Positions 48,236-62,300 of a stretch of 64,000 bases of DNA are shown piece after piece (position 1 is the first letter of the stretch; every line of letters begins with the position of its first letter). The translations under genes and the position numbers were made by a program. Below the pieces are notes generated by a model that did no database searches, was not told where the DNA came from, and saw nothing but the letters and a program-made list of their open reading frames with translations. Source of the DNA: Numida meleagris (Eukaryota > Chordata > Aves > Galliformes > Numididae); contig NC_034422.1 of assembly GCF_002078875.1 (NCBI RefSeq), positions 3,096,923-3,160,922 of the forward strand, given 5' to 3'.

Positions 48236-51200
48236 ATTTTGTCCAGATTTCCTATTTCTATCAGTAATTGAATTCCTAATTATTTTCCTTCTTTTTCATT
48301 TTCATAAAATGCTATGAATAAATCATATGCTGAATTTACTTCGGAGGTACATCCTTCATCTATTCATTTACTTCTGGGCACTTGTGGCTCCCATGGCAGG
48401 TGAGCTGACAGTAATTGCAGGAGTTTCCAGGACTGGCTTTTGTTTTAAGATCCTCTCCATTATGTTCCTCGCTGCACTTCCAGAATACTGTTTTTTCCAT
48501 CCTTCATTGCTGTGACATCTCACTGAGGGCAGACATTTGATGTTGCCACTAACTCTGCTGGGAGGATTAGCTGGTAGCTGAGAGACTGATGGCCCCACCA
48601 CTCTCTTCCCAGGTGGAGCAAGCTTCCAGCACTGCCAGAGAAAACGTACCTCATACATAGCTGAGAGGAGGTGGGGATCTGATCTCTGCTTTGTACCCAG
48701 AAATGCCATCACCAGCTTCTGGGGGAAGAGTGGAGATAAAAGAGAGTAGAGGTTTGAAATATACCACCCAGGTGCAGAATGAATGGAAGAAACAATACAA
48801 AATGGATTTTCTTATAACAGCTATGGAAAAAAAAATGCAGCAGCTGATAAATGCTCTTGTTCTGTAAGAGCAACGCTCTTTGTCAGCTCCATGTTTTCAA
48901 TTCTCAAAACCTCAGAGAATTGCTGTAAATGATGTGCTTGGGATTTTTAGGAGCTATGCTCTTGCTTACATTTGATTCTCTTCCTTATCTTATTTATGTG
49001 AGGTTACACGCACACATTATTTCAGCCCCAAGAGAAATAGGCTGGCTCATTTCTCTAGTTTTCAGAACTAGATGAAAAGGAGACTCCATAGTCTACATAC
49101 TATTTAAGGCTCAAAAAATAGTCTCAACACATTAAAGATCCTCCTGAGATAATGAATCTGTCATTGTTTTCAGAGAGCAATGTGGAACATTATTTTTGTA
49201 CCAGTAAATTTCAAAAGAAAGTCACGACTGTCTTCTTAAAATTAAAACAAAATGTTTGACTGCCATTACACACAGGACCCTTTTTTGACTATAAATCATA
49301 GTCTGTTTGAATGTATATAGTAGAGACCAGCTTGATTGCTCCCTAAGCAGTGCAAGTTCATCCTGGCTGCAATCCTTTGCAGTACAGCCCTCAAGAGCTC
49401 CCCCCCCGAGGCAATGTGGCCGTAGGAGGATCACTGCACACTGCTCACTGGGGTGGAGTGAAGCCTGGAAAGTGGGGGAGTTCCTTGTTCCCACCACTTG
49501 GGAATAAGGAAGAGAAAAGCCCACACATGCCCAAAGACTGCAAATGGAGAACGAAAAGTGCTCCCTCAACTAGGCTGAATTTGTGTGTGTTTTTCCTGTT
49601 CTCTGAAGATATTTCAGTTTAAAAATGCAGAACAAAATGAACGGAACAAAGTTCAGCTTTTTTTACTGGGGATCATTCTATGAAACGTGAACAAAATGTT
49701 GATATTCTCCTAAACACAGACATCCAAATTCTGCCTCTGGTGAGGAGTCACCCTGGCCTCACTCTGCAGCCTGCACTGGTGAGATTAAAAAGCTTGTGAC
49801 AGTTTGTTTTTTTTTTTTTCTTTCCCTTTTTGAAATGAAGCAGAAAGTCTCTGTATTGTGGATAGGACTTTTGAGAAGCCTGAGTTCCTCAACCCTTTCT
49901 CAAACACTTGAGCTAGCTATGGTAGTAGTGGCCCTGAATATTGGCAGTGCACCATAGCGCAGAAAGCATGGTTAGTGAAATTAATTGCTTAAAAACATTA
50001 AAAATAGTCTTTCTTTTTTTATGTTGCAGGCTACTAGAACTTATTCCATTTGGAAAATCTCTGGAAGATTGAACTTGGAGTACAGGTAGGAAAAGTTGGC
50101 TTTGCCAAAGAATTTTGCTTAACCACAATGTTAGCATGTCCATTTTCTCTAAACTGATTGGATTGTCTTCAGGGATGTATCTGTGTTTTTACAAGATAAC
50201 AATATATCAGGAGTAGTATGCAGAGGTGCGCTCCTGTTTAACCTGTGGCTTGATAGTATGAAAAGTTGTACCTGTCTGGCCATATGTGAAAAATTCAGAG
50301 GATATGTATCACAGCTCTGTGAGCAGTGCTTCCTGGTTTGAGAAGCGTGAGCATCCCAACACTGAGACCAAGAGCCTTCTTAATTAAACATTATGCTTTC
50401 TTTCATCGGTGTATTTTGCGGCTCATAAAAATCATGACAGACAGGATCAAGTGGCCATTTTATTGAGATGTTAGATCCATAATGTTCAGACCCATGGAAG
50501 CTGCCTACCCAAATGCACTGCTCGTGCCACACTACCAGGAGACAAGCATGGGAGCTGCTTTGTAATTGCCATGGCTGTAGAGTGGGAAACACCTCTGCAG
50601 ATGCAGACATCTTTAGAAAGGATTTGTATACCCAATGCTCATTTATTTTTAATGGATTGTGAATACACAAATTTGTAGATGTCTCTGAGAATCTCATCAT
50701 TGTTCTTTTGGGAAATCTGCCGATAAGGATGACAGTAAATGTCACTGGTTTTGTTTGGAGAGGGAAGGATGGGAATTGATTTTTCCAAACACCTGGCAAA
50801 GTGGACTGACCTAGAGAAGACATCTTCTGAAAATTATAATTTTCAAGAATTTGTTTTAAAAGATTTGGCTGTACAGCACAAACTTCTGAAGACTGTGAAC
50901 TTGCAAATCATGTAGTGTCAACTTTGAGTGGTTTTTGATACTGTGGTATTAATTACTACAACAGCTTGCTTAGTTTCTGTATAAATTGCTTTTGCAAGCA
51001 AAATTTTATTTTATATATGAGATGTAGCTCTCTTGATTTTGCCCTTCTGTCACTCTCCTCACCTCCTCCTCCAAACAGATGGTCCTATAAAGTGATATGT
51101 CACTTGTTCCTGAACTTTTCTTAATGATTGTGGTGGCATTTCTAATATTTCTTGGAGGTAAAAGCAGCAGCTGCCACTGTAATTGTTTTACTTAGTGAAC

Positions 51201-53676
51201 GGAATATGTTTTACCATCAAAAAAAACCAGCTGTGATGTTGTAATTATTGCTTACCTTGATTAGCTTCAGAGCTAGACATTCACGCCGGTAAGTTTGGAT
51301 ACTCCCCATTTCTGAATCCCAGGTTTGTTCAAAACTCAGTTCTTAGGCTATTTGTTATGCATAATAACAAATATTTCACAGATATGAACAATTTTTCTAG
51401 GACAACTTGGCAGAAGACATTTTGACTTTATTTCTTTGCTCTGTTTTAAATTCTCCACCTCGAGTAGCCCTTATGCAGACTCATGATAGAGAATTTATGA
51501 CATCATTTTGCATATCTCGAGCTATCATTTTCTTGTCCCACAAACAGACTTCTTTATCTGCTACTGATTAGCCTTTTCCAGTTCTCAGTGACTCAGCTTC
51601 CTTGTTTATATCTTTATCTCTCTAACCTCCTCAGGACATAACGTTTCATTCTTGAAAGTGCAGATATGTTCTCCTGCAAATATCACAATGGAATTTAGAA
51701 GGTGATGTTTACCCACTTCAGCTAACCAAAAACACTCAGAACTGGCCATCTCTATATTCATTGAAAATCCTACAAAATATATTCTATAAGATCTCGATGT
51801 GGTGCATATAATATATGTCCATATACTATTTGTTTTAATGATGAATTTATAGGTGTCAAAAAAATGGTTTGAACTCAGATATTAAGTTTATCTTATGGGC
51901 AGCTAATCCATGACTAGTACAACAAGAGTGAAAACCTTTGTGTCTGTTTTTTTTTTTTTTTAAATCCAAATTGTGGTGTGGTGAATGCCAGGCTTCTATT
52001 TCTCTTGTATTCCTTGCAGCCTGACAAATGACAGCAATATGGCAACTTTACATCAAAACAGAGTTCAGAATTGCTTCTTATATCTACATGTGGTAAAATG
52101 CATACAGATATTATTTTTTAATTTTTATTATATTTACTATTTTATTTCCATGTTGAGCCCAGACAGAACAGTAGAAAGCTAACTGTCCTTCTCCCAGTGT
52201 CTCATCTTTCAAACGACCCCTGAAAGCCAAGTACTGGTGATCGTTTTCTGAGGATTTTTATACTGACATACCTGATTCAGTTGTTCCTACCAAAGTAATC
52301 AGATAACCTTAGAAAAAGAAGGACTGCTTTCATATTTTTGAAGGTGGGTCAAATTTAAGAAGACCCCCAGTGAGGCCGATTGACCCAGTTTGATGGGAAA
52401 GAAGTAAAACACAATGGAACACAAGGGGCAAAAAAAAGCCATACAAAAGAGAACATTCACCAATACCCCCTTCAAAATCAAAAGTCAAAATAAGAAGCAA
52501 GACTCTTATCCCTATACCAACTATTAAAACATCTTTCATCCAGGTTAAATATTAGATTGGCTTCTAACAATGCCATCATGGTATACAACAAAATCTCTGC
52601 TTTTGAGATATTAAGAAATCCATGCATCTGAAGTACTTCGGTGTACTAGAGATTTAAAAAGTTAAAAAGAAAATTATTACCTTAAAATTAATTTCTACAC
52701 ATTACAGGAAAACAACAGTGTTGCATGTCTGTTTAACTGGTCAGAAGGCAATGCTGATTGACTGCTGTGTGTGTATCTGTGCATACAGAGCAGGTGAGGG
52801 GGCTCTGCAGTAGTGGCTAGCAAAAATGAAAAATAAACCTTGCAAAAACCACACAGTACATAATCCCACATTCAAGTGATTAGTTTTGAGACAGGCTCTC
52901 TGGAGAAGCAACTGTTTCATCCAGTAGTCCATGACCTGATCGCATGTGACCGTAAATCAGCCCTCCCACTAGCCATTGCCTTTTCCCTGATAACAGCAAC
53001 TGCTTCCAAGAAGACCAGTGTTTTGCTGGAAATGCTTTCATTTCAGTGATTCATAGAATCATGTTTATTATGTGAAAAAGTGGACGTTAATTTGTACAAT
53101 TTATTTTGACTTTCATTGGTATTCAGAATGAAAATAAATGTTGGAATTTTATGTGGAGGAGACATTCCATTTTCTGGCCAGCCTTAGGTTGCCATCAACT
53201 ATTCCCAGTAATACTTTATAACTTCTGTAAATTTTTCTTATACCAACACTTCAAATTTGATGGTGGTATCTGTAATAGACAGAATGGTAAAAAAGACATG
53301 TTTGCTTGGCTCAGGGACTACAGAAGAATGAGTTGCAAACAGAACTCAGTTGATACATGCTGTGACCTCAGCTGAGAGGTGACAGTTAACATGAGATTTC
53401 TTATTGAAAGTATAAGTCTAGCTCACTCAAATTGCGTAGGTGAGTTGCTCTGCCAAAAAAACATTACAGTGTTTACAGGGGAAGAGATTCAATATGTACT
53501 GGCATATGCATAATGGCACTAATAGCTATAAGCAACTAAGATGCCTACAGAACAAAACAGCAGGGGATGTTATCCCAGAGCATGTAACACTGGACCAGCA
53601 AAAAGCAGTAGTCCAAACAGTGTACCAGTAAGGAAATGAGACTGGTGAGGTTGTTTTTTTTCCAGTTTTAGTTTTG
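48236..53676. other. AT-rich non-coding DNA
   Basis: No gene is supported. Present are a C-run (about 49399-49407), T13 (49807-49819), T15 (51947-51961) and two splice-like candidates discussed separately (48327-48399 and 50030-50085). The longest frame of the window that does not cross the gap is on the minus strand (50380-50823, 147 codons). It has no recognisable domain, signal or membrane segment and no splice support. Minus frames 48368-48712 (114 codons) and 49222-49569 (115 codons) are equally anonymous. Confidence 0.65.
51947..51961. repeat. T15 homopolymer
   Basis: The longest pure single-base run in the window, with no recognisable retroposon beside it. Confidence 0.9.
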
Positions 53677-53696
53677 TTTGGTTGGTTGGTTGGTTG
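53677..53696. repeat. (GGTT)n microsatellite
   Basis: About five GGTT/TTGG units preceded by GTTTTG and followed by a T run. It is a short simple repeat. Confidence 0.9.
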
Positions 53697-56287
53697 TTTT
53701 TGACCTTAACTAGTCTCTTGTTAAATTTCATGGAGAATGTGAGCTCGTCATGTCAGACATCGTGGACTTCTTTGGGAAGAGGTTGGCTTCCTGGTGCAAA
53801 ATATTCTGTTAGTAATGGCATTTGTAAGGGCTTAGCGTTTTCGTGGCTTTGACACCATGGCAATATTTTCCAGCAACTGATCTGATATCCATGTTGGAGT
53901 TGCAGCCCTCAGCTGAATTTCTCAAAGATGTTGTGCTGCAGGATTTCCCGTGCTTATGCAGCAAACTCCCTTCTCACTTATCTACATGGATCCTTGGACT
54001 GTGCCTTTTCAAAATGAGGTCAAATATACAGGAAGACACGTGGCAGTTAGGGAAAAATAAACATTTAAGTTGTTCCAGTAGCATCACAGTTCTCAAAATG
54101 AAATTGTCAGAATCAGGACCATAAGGGAGATATAAAGGCATTTAGTTGCTTTATTCCTATTGAGATAGCCACCTGAATATCCTAAAAAAAGCTGACCCTC
54201 TCACTTCAAAAAAGAGCTTCATTAAGCTCTAAGTGCAATATGCAAATTGCCTTTATAACCTCTTCCTTTTTACTGTCTGCTTTTGCATAATGTAACAACA
54301 GGGCTTTGAGATTCATGCTGAGCTCTCTTTCTGCTGGGCAATCCATATAGCTACTGACTTTGCAGAACAATGATAAAGATTTTTTTTTCCCCCTGTCAGA
54401 CCAGATCATTTACATAGCAGATGTCTTTCTTTTGAAGGAAAAAGGCAGAGTACTTATAATTTTGAATAAAAATCTACTCAGATTTTTTCCTTCCATTCAC
54501 TATATGCCAACTCGACTATATCAAGTAAAAGATTCCCTTGGGAGAAAGACTTAATAGCCCTTTTTAACAAAATCAAATTTGAGATTTAATGATGTTAGCA
54601 AAAAAGTTTATTTTAACATCAACATTTTAAAAGAAATCTGTAAGCAGATCAATGATCTTTTGGTTGAGATTCATTTTAAGGAGCCTTTCTGGTTTTCAAA
54701 GCTAATAAATTGCTGCCAGTAAAAAATAACATGCAGAAATAAAAAGGCATTACAGATTCTGTATCAGGCTTTACAGAGTCCACTGAAGATGGGGGGAGCT
54801 TTTGCCCAACTTCAGCGAGCAGTTATTTCAGATTTGAAGCAAAAACAGATTTCAGAAAAAGCGTTACCTGCTCCTTTTAAGGGGAAGAATCAGCCCCCTT
54901 CCCTGCCTCCTCTTCTTGCTTTGAGGAGATCCAAGCAGTTTTGTTTCCCCTGAAGGAAGCTGTGCAGTTCTGAAACATGGTTCTACTCAGATGAATTAAA
55001 TCAGTGTATTTTCTAACAACAGGGATTTCAGCTCAGCTAATGGTATGAGCTGGTACAAAAAGATAATTACTTGCTTGGTTACTGTTTTCATCAGCTATAC
55101 CATATTTTAGAGAAATGGGATACAAATGCTCGCAGTTAGTGCCATGTGGTTCCCACTATATATTCTTACAATGCAACCAGGCAAACAACAGGTATATTAT
55201 GCAGAGCAGCCTCTACCAGAATAAAGCCATAATTGAAATGGACATTGATGTCACTGAACAATTTATCTTCCTTAAAAGGGTTTTGCTTTACAAAAGAAGC
55301 TAATTTAGTCTGGGAAATTAAATTGATAGCCATGTGGGAGCATTTGTCTAATTCACTTACAGAGTTGTATCATTAACCATGATTGTTTGATCAATATTTA
55401 CAAAACAGTAGAATTTACTCAGTTGACAGATGTCAGAGTTCCTCTCCTCATTACTGAAAGTAGATTCTTTGAGGATAACCTGCAACAACGTCCACCTCTT
55501 CAGAGACTCAAAATGCTAGTACAGTACTAATAATGGATTTTTAAATGCATGGTACAGTCTTCTGCAATCTTTCAACAGGCAGCTAAAAGCAGGAAAATCT
55601 CTTCCTAAATCCACAATATTAATATATACCAGATAAAAAAGTTTTGCTGTGATCTTACAGCATAGGATTAAAAATGGAGGATGTAGTACCTTCTACATCA
55701 AACACCTAGAAGAGTAATTATTCCTTCTATCTTTGGGTTACATGTGGATAAAAGCAAAGAGAGTGCTTTAGAGGAAGAAATCCTTTCTGTCATTATCTAT
55801 GTACTGCCAGGATTGCCAATTCTCTTTAATCTTATTTTTCTTGTCTTCATGTTACTACCATTGTGTCCATTGTACTTCTTATATCCACAGAACCTGATGT
55901 GAAGGACCTGTGGAAGCTGAAACTATACCAAATGCATTTTAGACTATTACTAGAAATGATTCAGGCAAAAAAATATCATACATGTTCATACTTAGTACAG
56001 AGAATATTAGTGTTCATTCTCTTCATTAAAGCTTCAGTTCATTCTTACGATTTATATCATCATGTATTCACCTGAATCATGATTATAAGTCACTTCAAAT
56101 GGCTTATCTGATCGTAGATCAGCACTGTCCTGTTTTAGGGAGAACTTTTTATATCGGGTAGCTAAAATACACGGAAATTCTTCCTCCCTTCTCAAATAAA
56201 CCTCACTTACTTACTGCCCTTCCTTTTGCCACAGTTTTAGCGAGTTCTTTGTAAGATTAGCCACTATCAGCACTTCAGAATCTGGAT
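53697..56287. other. AT-rich non-coding DNA
   Basis: No gene is supported. A possible L2-like fragment near 53735-53770 and a possible antisense MIR fragment near 54010-54060 are too weak to annotate firmly. TAAT-rich sequence around 55300-55410 looks like a candidate conserved element by composition only. The minus frame 54206-54409 (67 codons) is anonymous. Confidence 0.6.
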
Positions 56288-56340
56288 GATGCTGAGATGC
56301 TGAGATGCAGAATATATATAAATATATAAATATATAAATC
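56288..56340. repeat. Short GATGCTGA tandem followed by (TATAAA)n-like tract
   Basis: GATGCTGA occurs twice plus a partial third copy (56288-56308), followed directly by an AT-only tract built of TATATAAA units (56311-56339). The two different tandem motifs abut. Confidence 0.85.
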
Positions 56341-59300
56341 CCAATCTAATACTTTTTCAAATAATTTTTATAAAGGAATTTGAAATTCTCACTACTAAAT
56401 GTGTCTGTATTTACAGTGGAATCTAGGCTGAGAAAGTTGCTGTGTAGATTTGGGAATCTGGAGGAACAAGCTTTGTTCAGTTCCATTGCAGTCAAGAAAG
56501 CTTTGTCTGTGTCTGTAAAAATCAGTGTTGTTCCACTAAAGCCATTGGAGCAATGGTGATATTTGAGCAGATGCAACTATGAATTGCATCTATTCAGGAA
56601 AGCTGGCTACAAATGGAAGCCCAGCTTCTTTCTGCACACACAGGTACACAATGGGAAAATGATAAATGCAGAAAAGGATCCGAATTTTCATTTTGTGTTC
56701 ATTTCTTTGTTTTAACTCTGTATTTTCTCATTTTAATAGATCTTTCTAAGTTAGAAGACATCATAACCTTTGAGATATTATATACAATATTCTAATTACT
56801 GGTCTGAGAGAGTTCTGCTTAAAGAACATAATTATACTTATTGTGAATCCTGACCATTTTCATCACTTTTGTATCTTTTAATTTCATCTCTGTGGCTCAG
56901 ATTTTCACTGAACTGGCGTGAATGTAAAACTGGAGAAGTTTCTTTTGAAGTAAATGGAAGTTATTCCTAATTTGTCTTGGCTACACTGACATCAGATTTT
57001 AATCCTGTATTGATTTTCATTAATTTTGATCCCTCTTTTTTTCCCTTTCTCTCGTCTTCCCTTTTCATAACATTTTCTTTTTTCTTTTCTTTTTTTTTTC
57101 TTTTAAGCTTCTCTGCATGTTGGTCTGGCTTTAATAACAGTGCAGTTACTTCTGAATGACAAGCAACACAGAAGGAGTTTGTTCCAGTTTCTTTCCTTTT
57201 TTACCACTTGATGTGCCTTCTGCAGTTAAAATAATATATTTTCCACTTACATAATTTTATGTTCTTCTTAAACCAATATGCACAATAATAAAGCACAAGC
57301 AACTTGACTGGCTCTCGCTGACATTTAAGGCCAGAAGCGTGACTGCATTATGTACAATATGCCTTTTCTTTTCACTTCGTTTTCCATCTTATTACTTTTC
57401 TCATATTGTAAACACTTTTAAAATATATATACTAATCTATTAACCAAATATGATGGCACTTTGATATGCTCAGCCATCAATACGTATAGCAGATCATGAC
57501 ACCTGTAAGAAGATACAAATCTGTTTGAGGGGGGACAGATCATCAGCAGTTTTACTGACACCTGATCCTTGCCTCAGCATTTACTGAGTATTTATCACAC
57601 AGATGGTAAATGTCAGTTCTACGGATGTATTCCACTGTGTGCAGTGTATGGGGGAGAGGCACCTGGCCTCTCATCTAGCTCCCTCTCTCTAATCGGTAAA
57701 TGTGAAGGTAAAATGAAGCCAGACTTCTGCCTGATGCTCATACTTTCATGATCAGCTGTTTCAGACCAGGAGTTGAAAGTATAACTCCTCTGTGACCTAG
57801 TTTGATCCAAGCCAGGACAACAGACACAGCACAAAAGTGACTTTTTAGTTTTCTTAAGTAAGAAGTCAGCCCCATCTGATACCCAGTCTCGTATGTTGAG
57901 GGTTTAGTCATTCAGATTTCTTCAGTGGGTAGTGAAGTAATGTAAGAACAAAAATACTACATTCCTGTTTTCAAATTCAATTTCTTTAAATCAGTGTACT
58001 ATGAAGAACTCTAGGTTTTCCAGGTAATGGGTCGCCATATGCTTGGACTTGTGGGTTTAATTAAAATTGTCAAACTGGTACTTTTGGGAAGTTTATTTCT
58101 TTGATTTCCTCCTTCTCTCTTTGATCCTGGCTTGAACGTAGGAAAATAGAGACAGACATGATGATAGATTTGACAGCTGATCCATTACTCTCCAAGAAAA
58201 TGATACAGTGATGGACTTTCACTAATAAGAATTCAGAAGGTATTAATGTCACTTTCAATCTAACAAATGTTTGACCTTTATTATGGTATTACAGAAATGA
58301 TAGCTGCTCATACTCACTCTTCAATTTTAAATGCATACTGAAAAATGTTTAAATGTAGAAAGCCCACAGATTGAAGGCAAGTTCAAGAAACTGCTTCTGA
58401 CTTCAAGCATTTTCATTCATTTATCAATGACAGAATAAGCTGGTTCATGTTGAAGGTGGCAATCTAAAGAACTGAAAATCCTTCTCAACAAAATACGTAG
58501 CAGGTTTTCCTTCTTTGGGAATCTACATGATATGACTCTGAACATTTTTGTAGGTGTAGTGACATTCCATGTTCTGGGAAGAAAGCCAGAAGTTTAATCC
58601 CATTTTATAAGTGATTGGGGCCAAATTCTGTTCCCAGAAAATTGAAAGAGAATTCTGTAATGGAGTTTGAAAGGATTGGGAATTGACCTCTATCTAATAT
58701 AATTCAGAATAATTTATTAAAACTATTTTGCCTTTTCCACTATTGTACTGCCCATGCAAATATGGACACTGGGTTTCAGACTCAGGAGGAGGGAAAAGCA
58801 GCTAAATAAAGATTGAAATTCAAATTATGTTAGCTTTATGCTTAATTTGTATTGCTCCTAAAAACAATACAATGTGCAAGTTCATGACTTAATAGAAAAA
58901 ATACTGCAGGAAGGACCATATCTGCTAAAAAGGATGTGCTGAATAAAAGAAATAGCTTGAAGCAGCTTGAAAAGCCCAATGTTTTAATCTCATTAGATGA
59001 ATATATATGACTTGATCCAAACAAGCGGCGTAGGACCAGAGCTCCAGGTGGAATTTATACTCACCCTTTTATTAAAATACGAACTAGCAGAAAGCCTTAT
59101 ATCATGCAGCAAGTTAAATGTTAAACTGCAATTTTTATAATACATCATGTAAGTGGTTAATCCTCAACTGTGCAATTCCACCTTGCTTTCCTGGTTAAAC
59201 TCTCTTTGAGCAACTTCTTAAGCTTATTAGAACTCATTGCTTTATTGAACTTCTGTGATAAAGTATTTCATGTCATTAGCCTTTTGTGTGGAATGTTCTC

Positions 59301-62300
59301 CATGGTAAAGTATAGTTGTACTACCCAAGCAGCTTTGCCTGTGACAAATTTCTCATTGGATATGGAGTCATTCATACTTAGCAGGTAACTGAGTATTTAA
59401 CAAATTCCTGTCGAATACAAGTATATGGATTAAGTTAATGCACAGTCAATATTGTCATAATGAATAGATCCCTTAATGAACACTCATTCTTTTAGATTAG
59501 GATTTTCAAAGTAGTTTTGAGGGATTAACATACTAAATTCCAGTAATGCTTTAAGGTAACGGAGCACAACTTGTGTACACATGACAGATCCTCCCTAAGT
59601 TTTGTCTCTCAGATTTGGGTGCAAAGGTGAGAGAAGAAAGAATGAGGATGGGTTTCTCAGATGTGGGAATATGCACATATTCTTAAAGTTTTCATTCCAA
59701 GAGATATTTCTGTTCAAGGATGGAATTTTTGGTGAAAACCAGAGAGATCTGTTCTAAATTGATAGAATATCAGAGGCTGAAGTGGCCAGCCTCTATTTGA
59801 AGAAACTGGTCTGAATCAGATGCAGCATAACTTTAAATCTTGGGCACTAATTTCTCAGATTGGCTTTTTACTTCTGACATCTACTCATCCACAAAAACCT
59901 TTGAAAGACCTTGGTTTTGTTGTAACATACAAAAAAAAAAACATTTTAAAAGCTTAATTCCATGAGAATGGAACCATTTGCCGATTAACTTTGTTCATGC
60001 TGAATAATGAGAGTCTTACTAAAGGCTGAGATAGAGTCCTGCTCAGTGACATGGAGATAGTATAATTGAGCCCACGGTAAGAAATGGAGTGTGCATGTGA
60101 TGCTCAACTTCAAGCATTTGCTTACATCCCCACTGAAGTTAGTACTCGTACTAATACGTCTCTCTCTTTAATCACATTTAATTGCTTTGCTGAATCATGT
60201 CGTATTTTCTAGACACATAGAATAATTGAAGATAATCACTTTGACCTATTGTAACCTTGGGAAAAGATTTTTGGTACCGGATTGGAAAATGCATTGAAAA
60301 ATAAAGAGGGGAGGAATGAATTTTGAGAAACGTTTTCCTCTATTCTGAATCATCTGCATAAAACCACGAAAAACATTTGGTTTCATTCTCAGGTACATCT
60401 GTGTGAGTATATGAACAGCAGCAGTTGTAACTGCAGTGTAAAACTGAAGTGTAGAGTTTTGTTCATTTTCAATTTTTCTAGTATTGTCTTGTTTCTTTTA
60501 TTATTGTTTCCTTGCATTTGAACCATGTAATTGACTATTCTGTTCACATAATATCTTATCAATTTAAATCGCTGATTTAGATTACTTAGGTAAGCAGCTG
60601 AAATTCCTATCAGGGATGGCATGACCACGGTTAGGAAAAGAGATGGAGAAACTTTAATTGAAATCGGAGTAAGAAAGACAGTGTTTTTGATAACAAGTTT
60701 GAGTCCTTGAACATAGAAAGAGGGAGTTTATCCCTGTCACTAAAAGATTATTGCCATTAAAGGCTTATAGACACAGAAATAAGGAGAAGGACAGAGGCAG
60801 ACAAAAAGACATAAGACACCTCTGTGTGCTGATTTCCAGTGCCCAGAAAGCAGATGCAAGCCTTGCAGTCACGATAGCTTTTCTGACTGCAAACATAGCT
60901 GTAAAACCACATCAAAGATTGTTTTGTGAGAAAACAGAAGTGAGAGCATAATGGCATAGGGGCACAAACCTTTCACCATTTGTTTTAAAAGCCACCGGCA
61001 GCACGGAATTGGAATTATATATACATGTTTTCATTTTGCATTCTATTTTGGTTCTGTCTAAATAAAATTAAGTAGAAAAGTAATAGTTAATTTATTCAAT
61101 TCTTAGTGCTTCAAAATATATTACTCCCCAAAGGTTCTGTAGCAATAATATTTTGACTACTTTTTGTATACTTCATATCAGAATTATCTGTGCATGAGAT
61201 AACATTCAAGCATGTCCAAGATTTTAATCTTTTCCTACTTATATACAAAACAGAAGAGAGAGAAATTTCTGTGCTGTAGAAAATGATAATGTCTACATCA
61301 AAAGAGCATGCTTGCTTACATGAAAGATTTTTCAGTGTTGTTACTGATGGAGATGATACCTGATATGTGAGCTTGGGCTGTGTGTTAACATTAGGCGACA
61401 TGACAACTTTTGACAAAGTGCCATGCAAACAGTTTCTGAAAAATATTTCAGGTGCTTCCACTTAAAATTCTTAACCTGTTTAATGTAATATGTTCTTCCA
61501 GTTATACTAGAAAACAATATTTCACACTATATATGGTTGTTGTTTTGATTTTATATTCTGTACTTTTATTTTTACTGTTCTTTTTGTTATCACGTGTTGC
61601 CATAAAATTTGTTATATTTGCTAATAATGTTACTTTTGACAGAGGTGTGAAGATGTGAGATCTCTAACATCAGAACAACACAATGTGCTAACTGCTTGTG
61701 TAAATCCGCTAGCGTACTGTATCAGAATCATTTAATTTAGACTCTCACAAACAGTACACAGTACATGGAAATATGGCCCAGTATGTTTATGTTTGACTTG
61801 GCAGGTTTATTTAGTTATTTAACTGCATTAGAGAAACTATTAGGTAGCATTTCAATAAGGGATAATCCCAGCTCCCAGTTTTCAACCTAAGCAAAGAGAA
61901 AGAGGTTTTTTTGTCCTAGTAGATAAAAAAATACCAGTATAGATTAGTTTTATTGGACACCCAAGGAACTGGGAAAGCTTTTAACCATGATTTAATGCTT
62001 AAACGATAGGACAACCACATCAAAGAATGGGAGTACACAGTACATGTCTCTAGTGGACTACTGTGATCTAATCTGATTGTCGTCAAAACACTAGTCTTGC
62101 ATCCGTGAAGTTAAATAGAGATAAATACTTATCCCTATATGCAGTTTAGATCTGTAGCCAGAACCATCTGCTGAATAAAACTGGATATATTAAAATGCAC
62201 CAGAGTACGGTACAGTCAGATTGGTAAATGATATAAGTTCCAAGTTCTTGTTCATTTAACCAGTAAAATTGCATCCACACTAGAAAGATTTCACAGCTAT

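Noticed and set aside
49222..49569. 115-codon minus frame and overlapping plus frames 49307-49622
   Set aside because: Frames on both strands are open together because of local composition, and none is recognisable.
50380..50823. 147-codon minus-strand frame, the longest outside the gap
   Set aside because: No domain, signal or membrane segment recognised and no splice or promoter support. Length is near chance expectation for six frames of 64 kb.
53036..53062. ATTCATAGAATCAT as a CR1 3' end
   Set aside because: Only about 12 bases resemble the CR1 terminal motif, and the adjoining sequence does not continue as CR1. Similar short matches at 45487 and 60219 also fail.
60240..60310. TGTAACCTTGGG as a sense MIR core
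   Set aside because: Resembles TGTGACCTTGGG, but the sequence beyond it does not follow the consensus convincingly.
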